DNA from: Nymphaea colorata
Lineage: Eukaryota; Streptophyta; Magnoliopsida; Nymphaeales; Nymphaeaceae
Assembly (NCBI RefSeq): GCF_008831285.2
Contig: NW_022205281.1
Location: 1 to 24,772, forward strand
Reading direction: 5' to 3'
Length of the DNA: 24,772 nucleotides
Of the stretch, positions 19,452-24,772 are shown one piece after another. The stretch's first letter is position 1. Every line of letters starts with the position of its first letter. The notes under the pieces are model-generated. The model was not told where the DNA came from. It saw only the letters and a list, made by a program, of their open reading frames with translations, and made no database searches. A program made the position numbers and the translations under genes.

Positions 19452-19775
19452 TTCATATGATCCGATGAGGTTGACTGAAAACTGGATTGGCCGGCTCATT
19501 CCTGAATATTGAACGGATTCAAATAAAAGTCAAGAAGAATGAGGAGAGAAGGGTGGTGGAGGAGGAGAAACTGAACTTTAGCCACCAGCATTGTCATGGG
19601 ATGTCGCTTGTTCACTTCTTCAATCGATGCTGCTTGAGTTTTTGACACTGATGGTCAATGGCGAAGCTGCCAATTGGTAACATATTTATTACATGATTAA
19701 GAAAGAACTTAGTACAATCAATTGTCAGAAACTTCATTATTTTATCATCTATCTAGTTCCACCTCCAACCACGGT

Positions 19776-19972
19776 TAGTGGCAGCTAGAGTTAGGAATGT
19801 TGGACTTAGGGGCACTAATTTAAAGAATCTCATACCTATAGGGTCACTGGTGCATATAAAGAAGCAAGTAGTTGAAAGCTTACATAAAAATGAAAATAAA
19901 GAAATTTGATAGGACCATTTGGGCAACTGCCTACACCAGCCCACGTATGACTCCACCAAAGGCTCTAGCCCC
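19776..19972. mobile_element. Possible short element with inverted ends
   Basis: The left end contains AGTGGCAGCTAGAGTT and the right end contains GGCTCTAGCC, partly complementary. Between them, on the minus strand, is a TGGGCTGGTGTAGGCAGTTG stretch like those in dispersed non-coding plant repeats that start with a GTGGCGGAGC-like motif. Non-coding. Based on motif resemblance and imperfect symmetry only. Confidence 0.25.
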
Positions 19973-20497
19973 ATTCTCAATTTTTTGTACTTCCATTCCT
20001 TTCATGGTCCTGACAATCAAAATAGGGTTCGTTAAAATTTTAAAATAAAATTTGAATTCACACTGACAAATGCACAATTAAAATAAATAGCAACTTAAGT
20101 ATATTACTTGCTTGATGATTGAATGTAGTGCGGAACCTTCAACAATATATATTTATTTGGGTAATAGTGAAAATGAATCCAGACCATTCGTTTCTAATAA
20201 ATGTTTATAACAATCGGAATCAGAACCGAAACCCAAAGCGAAACAACGTGCAGGCTGTCGGTAAGCTAAATCAGTATACTATTTTTAAAAAACAAGTGAA
20301 AAATAGAAAAGAAAAATCTTGAAAGTATTTAAAGATAATTAAATAACAACACGGGGGCAACAGCCACTGATAAAACAGGTTTGCCAAACAATTCAAATTG
20401 ACTTAAATTAATTCAGGCCAACTTTTATAAACACTGTTCTCAAATGCATGACATTTTAGTGGACCTCTTGCTTGTGGAGAAAACCCTTCTTTGTTAT

Positions 20498-20588
20498 GGG
20501 TGAGCGGGAGTGAGCTCATGGTATTGGAACTGACTACCTGATTCTCACCAAACTCATAACTCGACCAGTTATGCTACTCTTCTCGAGT
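20498..20588 (-). mobile_element. tRNA-like SINE head
   Basis: On the minus strand TAGCATAACTGG (20576-20565) matches the RNA polymerase III A box TRGCNNAGYNGG at 11 of 12 positions. GTTCCAATACC (20530-20520), 34 bases downstream, matches the B box GTTCGANNCC type closely. Box order and spacing suit a tRNA-derived SINE promoter. The sequence cannot fold as a complete functional tRNA that I can see. The body probably continues to lower coordinates, but no A-rich tail or target duplication could be fixed. Confidence 0.55.
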
Positions 20589-20599
20589 AACATGATCTC

Positions 20600-22679
20600 A
20601 TTGTTTGAGCTTATGAAAAAGAGTACATATAAGACTATTGAAGCTTACAACTTTCTGGAGGTAAAGTCTTTTGTATAACCTGTGGTGACACTTTTAAATT
20701 CTCTTAGGTGGAACTTGTTAAGAATAGTATTCTGCTTTTTTATTCAAGAAACGTAACTGCATTTCAATTAACAAAAAATTAATCTTCTAATGAATTAAAT
20801 GCTGAGCAGGTACTATATGTTCCGAATTTTAGCAACACATGCACTCGTTTAATATTCTTCAGTGATCCCAAAATTTGTTGAGTCTGTTGTTCCCCACATT
20901 TATGTAATCTAGTGTGAGTGTATAGAAAGTGCCTTGAGCTGCATTTGCTTCCATTGGCACCTGTTGAACCTCTTGGGTTCCAAAGAACTCTACCTCCTCA
21001 CAGAATTTGATCTACACAATGACATCTCAGGTTATGTTATGTGGAAGACTGAAGTGGCTTTAATGTTGACTTCATTTGGTAGGTAAAGTTGTAGTAAAGA
21101 ACACACAATGTCCATTTGAGGTTTCTGCCAATATCGATGATGACCCAGTAAGATTGGACTTCTAGTGATGTACTAATGTAAAGCTGCATGAGAAACTCTC
21201 TATATATAGATGTATCAATGTCTTCTTTTTATAGCACATGAAGGTGCTGCTTCGATAAGTCGAAACAACTGCCTACCAGCCTATTCTCTCATAGATTTAA
21301 GTATATAGGTTGTATGGTGGGATTTGAGAAGAAATAGTTGGACATACGGCCAACTTTCTTTCCTAAAATTTTTGTCTTGTCATACAGGTGGAAGTTTTCC
21401 AAAACATTTCAACCACGTTTGATTGCAGGATGTGAACGCGTGTCGGCAGTTTCACCTGTTTAGCAGACCCCAACACATTTCACAAGTTAACCAGATAGTC
21501 CTCCTGAACTCAATTAAACATGAAAACAAAGAGAATAATTGTAGCAATTGAATCTTCAAAGGACCCTTAGATAGCTGGACACAAAGTTTCAATCAATTTT
21601 TGTTACTATTCACAGTATAGAGTTGCCAGATCAACTCCTTTCTAAACTTTTTATGACACAAGTTTGCATTTCTTTCCTACTTTCATGGATCGAGTTCCGC
21701 CGTGATAACCCAGACGAACGTTTCTAGGATCAATGGGCTTTAGTTCTAAACTTCTAAGTTACCGGGGCATTTCTTGAAATATGGAATTTGCCAGATATTT
21801 CTAGATTTTAGCGGTCAGGCACTGGAATTAGTTCATCTGGTCAGGCTTCATGAGAAGACACGTGGATGGTCGTGTTGTTGGTGTTGGCATAACCTGAAGC
21901 CAATCGGGAGCACAACTTGAAGCATAGAGCTGCCCTGCTCAGTGCGTCGAACTGGAGTGGATGAAGGATCATAGAGATGAGAGAGAGGCAATTTTGGGTG
22001 AATGAGGTCTATCGAGATCTGGAGTTTTGGTTAACATTGACGTGTTAGTGAAGTTGTTGGTAGGAAAGTTTGATAGTGCAACTGGGAGAAGTTAAGGAGG
22101 ATCATGAAGGAGGAGAGAAGGTGGCTATGGAGCTGTTAATAATAGTAGATCTACAAAGAAAAATCCTTGTATTTATAAAGGAGATCATGAGGTAGGTTGT
22201 GACTAAGGGTGTGGATTTAATACAAATGGTGGGGAAAAGAAGCACATTGTCAAGTGAGTAGCGTGTGGATTGTTCCACAGTAACAGTTCTTGGTCAAGGA
22301 GAAGATGTGGTTATCACGTGAAGGAGCAGAGAAAGGGACAACATGAACCCTACGTTAGAGTTAGGAAAATGTTGTGAACATCACTTTATCGTGGTGGTGA
22401 AGGCTCTCGCCCATCCTTAGAGATGATGGATCATGAAAGTACCTATTGATCAAGGATTCCAGTCAGTTCTATCAGCACGATGATTTTAGGTTGTCGGTGG
22501 TAAGAGCACTGGTTTGTGGACCAAAATGAGTGGGAGGAGGCATTTGGATTACCAGACCTTGCAGTGTGTGAAATTGAGGGGAAGCAAATGGTCAGACCTT
22601 TCTGATGGACTGCTATTGCAATTCTATAGGCGGTAGCTCAAGATTTCATTTGGATTGGGAGGAAGTTTTCACAATTTGT
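20600..22679. other. Long stretch without recognised gene
   Basis: No open frame long enough to be listed occurs here and nothing resembles a known protein. From about 21900 to 22260 the plus strand is unusually G-rich and T-poor, with many GGAG and GTTGTTGG runs, and may be the 5' untranslated part of the LINE to its right. That link is a guess from position. Confidence 0.45.
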
Positions 22680-23404
22680 ATCAGGTGAAACAATTTTCAC
22701 TCCTTTCAAAATGACTCTTTTTGATCAAGGCTTCCTCAAAGGAATTTTAGAGGAAGTTATGCAACCAAAAAAATGGCGTGTTCGTGATAGTTTTTGGTCT
22801 CTAGCAGTGGAAGTCAGGAATGCCACATCGACTTCAAGCTGTCAGAGAACCCTCTAGGGATTGTCTACCGAAGTTGCTCTTATATGTGGAACTGCAAGGT
22901 GTTAGCTGGTGTCGTTAAGGTTCTGGGTAGTTTTTTGTAGATGCTGATGGCTTCACTTATGGGTTCGATTTGGTATACTTGATGGTGATAAGTTATTGAT
23001 AAATGGGGAAGATGAAACAAAAATTTGTTTCGGTACCTTATGTGGGGTTTACATTAATCACAGGGGATCATCTACTCGTATGAGGGAGGGAAAAGTGAAT
23101 ACTAAACCCTCAAATGGATGGACTCAGGTCATTATTGCTAATAGAAGGTGGAATCTAGGCTCTAAGCAATGCAAGCTATCTAATATTAAATGAAATCAAT
23201 TTGTGCCTCTTGAAAAAGATGTACTTCCTATTGAAACCTATGATCTACGGTCACGAGTCTCAAGGGATTATCTCATATGAAATGGTGATGGAATCATCTT
23301 CATTGAAGGTTAACCATGGTAAAACTATTGCTGAGTCCAGCCATGAGACCAAGAAGAAAGCCACAGAAGTTGAGGAGGAATTTTTTCCTGGATTTGGCTG
23401 TTGA
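22680..23404 (+). pseudogene. Possible LINE ORF1 relic
   Basis: Coding-like pieces on the plus strand just ahead of the LINE endonuclease: SGETIFTPFKMTLFDQGFL and KKWRVRDSFWSLAVEVRN (22678-22850, open until a stop), GDKLLINGEDETKICFGTL and GWTQVIIANRRWNLGS (22986-23190), and a Lys/Glu-rich end (MESSSLKVNHGKT, KKATEVEEEFF, to 23402). Position before ORF2 and the basic/acidic character suit an L1 ORF1, which encodes an RNA-binding chaperone, but I could not identify a zinc knuckle or the usual plant ORF1 domain. It could instead be an unrelated decayed gene. Confidence 0.35.
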
Positions 23405-23696
23405 ACTCCACTAGGACTGTACTAATGGACTGAAAACAAAAAGATAAAAGGTCTTCCTCTCCTATGAATATTAGTTTGAACAAAAAAAGCTCTCCATTCC
23501 AAAGAAGTTAACAATTTTAAGAAGAAGGGTTGTGGACAACATTTTTTAAGGCTATATAAAGTTCTGTCCTGAAAGAAAGGATGTTGGCACAACATGATCC
23601 TGACATGGATATCCAAGGAGCAGAGATTTCCATAACAAAGAGAATGTTCTCCTGTAGGAAAAGGAGTAAGAGGAGTTGCCAATTGCCATCAAATGA

Positions 23697-24772
23697 AGTT
23701 TATAGTTGGATTGTTAGAGGCCTTGCTACTCTAACAACGTAGAAAGATTTTGGCAATTGGGTGATATCTCATCAACTTGGGATCATTTTCATGTTTCGAT
23801 ATCATGTTGAATGCAGACAACTTCAAATCCTTTTGCAATCACTTCGAGGAGTTTTTTTTTAATCTAATATTGATACGAATCTTAATGGGGCCATAATTGT
23901 GTAGAGTTAGAGACATGCTGATTTTAGATTGACTAGTTGCAAATTTAATAAATTTTGGATGGATTGTTTGTTTATTCATAAAGCTTTCAATCTCAACTTT
24001 GATACAATAGGTGTGTATCTTCACCCTCACTTTAGAATTCGCAAAGACCAATTGGTTATGTTAAATATCATAATTGCCAATAAACAAATGTTAGTATTAT
24101 AATGAAAGATTTTAATTCAGCTTATAAGGAGTCTGAAAAATGGCCCTGCCCCTGCTAGCCAAGCTTGTTTAGCATTCAATGGATTCATTCAAGATGTTGG
24201 ACTAAGAGAGATTGTGGACAGAAACAGAGCATTCACTTGAACCAATCTCTGCGCCCCGACAGCACTGGTTCAAAGCAAATTAGATAGATTTTTGAGCAAG
24301 TTGAAAATTGTGGGCAGCTTTTGGTAGAACCAAGAAGTTCTTTAGACCACTCAGCACTTCTCTTTTACATGTAAATTAAATATCTTTAAAACCGCACGCA
24401 AGAGAAGATGAAGATTTAAATAGTTCCTTTATTGAGAGTGTCAACCTAGTTGTAAGGTCATTATTACAAGGGCATGGAGAGTGGAGTGTAGAGGATGTGC
24501 AATGCTTAAACTTCTCGCAAAACAGAATAGAGTACGACCATGCCTAAGTAATTGGAGTAAGTATAGAACCAAGAAAGTTGATATCAGAATTAACGTACTT
24601 CAAAAGGATTTTATTGAAATTTATAAGAGGCAAGATATTGACTCTCATAACTGGTCCACTTCTGAAAATCATATTAGATGTTTTCTTGCGGATGCTCTTT
24701 GAGATGAAGAAATGTACTAGAAAAAAAGTAAGGGTATCATGGCTAAAAAAAGGGATATAACAGCAAATGTTT
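23697..24772 (+). pseudogene. L1-type LINE ORF2 relic: endonuclease and pre-RT linker
   Basis: ORF2 of plant L1 elements begins with an APE-like endonuclease that nicks target DNA. Pieces in changing frames: YSWIVRGLATLT (from 23701; the usual Asn of WN.RGL is Ile), RKDQLVMLNIIIANKQM (about 24035), MKDFNSAYKESEKW (24102; the catalytic DFN is kept, the Gly before it is Lys), LAFNGFIQDVGLREI (24171), FT-stop-TN (Trp codon turned to TGA), QSKLDRFLSKLK (24276) and LDHSALL (24342; the Asp-His pair is kept). After that comes the linker, and at 24716-24757 RKKVRVSWLKKG, the motif just ahead of reverse transcriptase. The element runs off the right edge. Many stops and shifts make it inactive. Confidence 0.8.

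Larger units (their letters stand above)
18043..19760 (+). repeat. Unknown repeat unit, copy C, main piece
   Basis: Continues copy C after the gypsy insertion. 18050-18133 matches A at 5729-5815 (TTTTCGGCGAT, CATGTCCAATGATATTGG). 18555-18630 matches A at 5820-5890 (AAAGAAGTGTATATTTTGG). 18727-18830 matches A at 5985-6085 and B at 10800-10880. 18838-18942 matches B at 11310-11420. 19452-19527 matches B at 11420-11550. 19690-19760 matches A at 6718-6785. Two extra segments interrupt it relative to the other copies, 18134-18554 and 18943-19451, and the part equivalent to A 6200-6718 is missing. Confidence 0.7.

Noticed and set aside
20498-20588. True tRNA gene on the minus strand
   Set aside because: A and B boxes are present, but I could not form an acceptor stem or a proper anticodon arm, so a SINE head is the better reading.

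Overview
The window is nuclear DNA of a flowering plant, from an intergenic stretch built almost entirely of transposable-element debris. The evidence is AT-rich non-coding sequence, short broken reading frames, and coding relics of four typical angiosperm element classes: Ty1/copia, Ty3/gypsy chromovirus, L1-type LINE and a tRNA-like SINE head. I cannot name the species. No intact host gene is recognisable, and no tRNA, rRNA or CRISPR array was seen.

Layout. 1-1139: AT-rich, no gene. About 1140-4703: a minus-strand copia element with one LTR, a degenerate primer-binding site, a leader grown into a minisatellite, and decayed gag, protease, pre-integrase and integrase; it stops before reverse transcriptase. 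It is inserted in a second, plus-strand copia fragment (4697-5190). 5197-6785: first copy (A) of an unrecognised repeat. 6786-10241: no recognised gene, but short exon-like pieces on the minus strand near 9.5-9.7 kb. 10242-12260: second copy (B), carrying a CA/TA microsatellite. 12261-15051: mostly featureless, with microsatellites and one promoter-like stretch near 13.6 kb.

15052-19760: third copy (C), beginning with the same copia fragment that precedes copy A. It is split by an LTR-to-LTR gypsy chromovirus (15160-18042, minus strand) with target duplications TGCAT/TGCAG. Copy A holds the matching uninterrupted site at 5681, which independently confirms the insertion boundaries. The gypsy element lacks reverse transcriptase, RNase H and the integrase core: one 290-codon frame runs from protease straight into the integrase C-terminus, followed by a broken chromodomain. 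19776-19972: possible short inverted-end element. 20498-20588: SINE-like head, minus strand. 20600-22680: no recognised feature. 22680-24772: decayed LINE whose endonuclease and pre-RT linker are readable across several frames and which runs off the right edge.

The pieces do not act together as a pathway; they record a history: a copia fragment next to a repeat unit, duplication of that pair (A and C), later insertion of a minus-strand copia into A and a gypsy into C, then deletions and microsatellite growth. The most useful observations are the three-copy unknown repeat, the filled/empty site pair and the in-frame protease-integrase deletion derivative. I found no convincing undescribed functional system.
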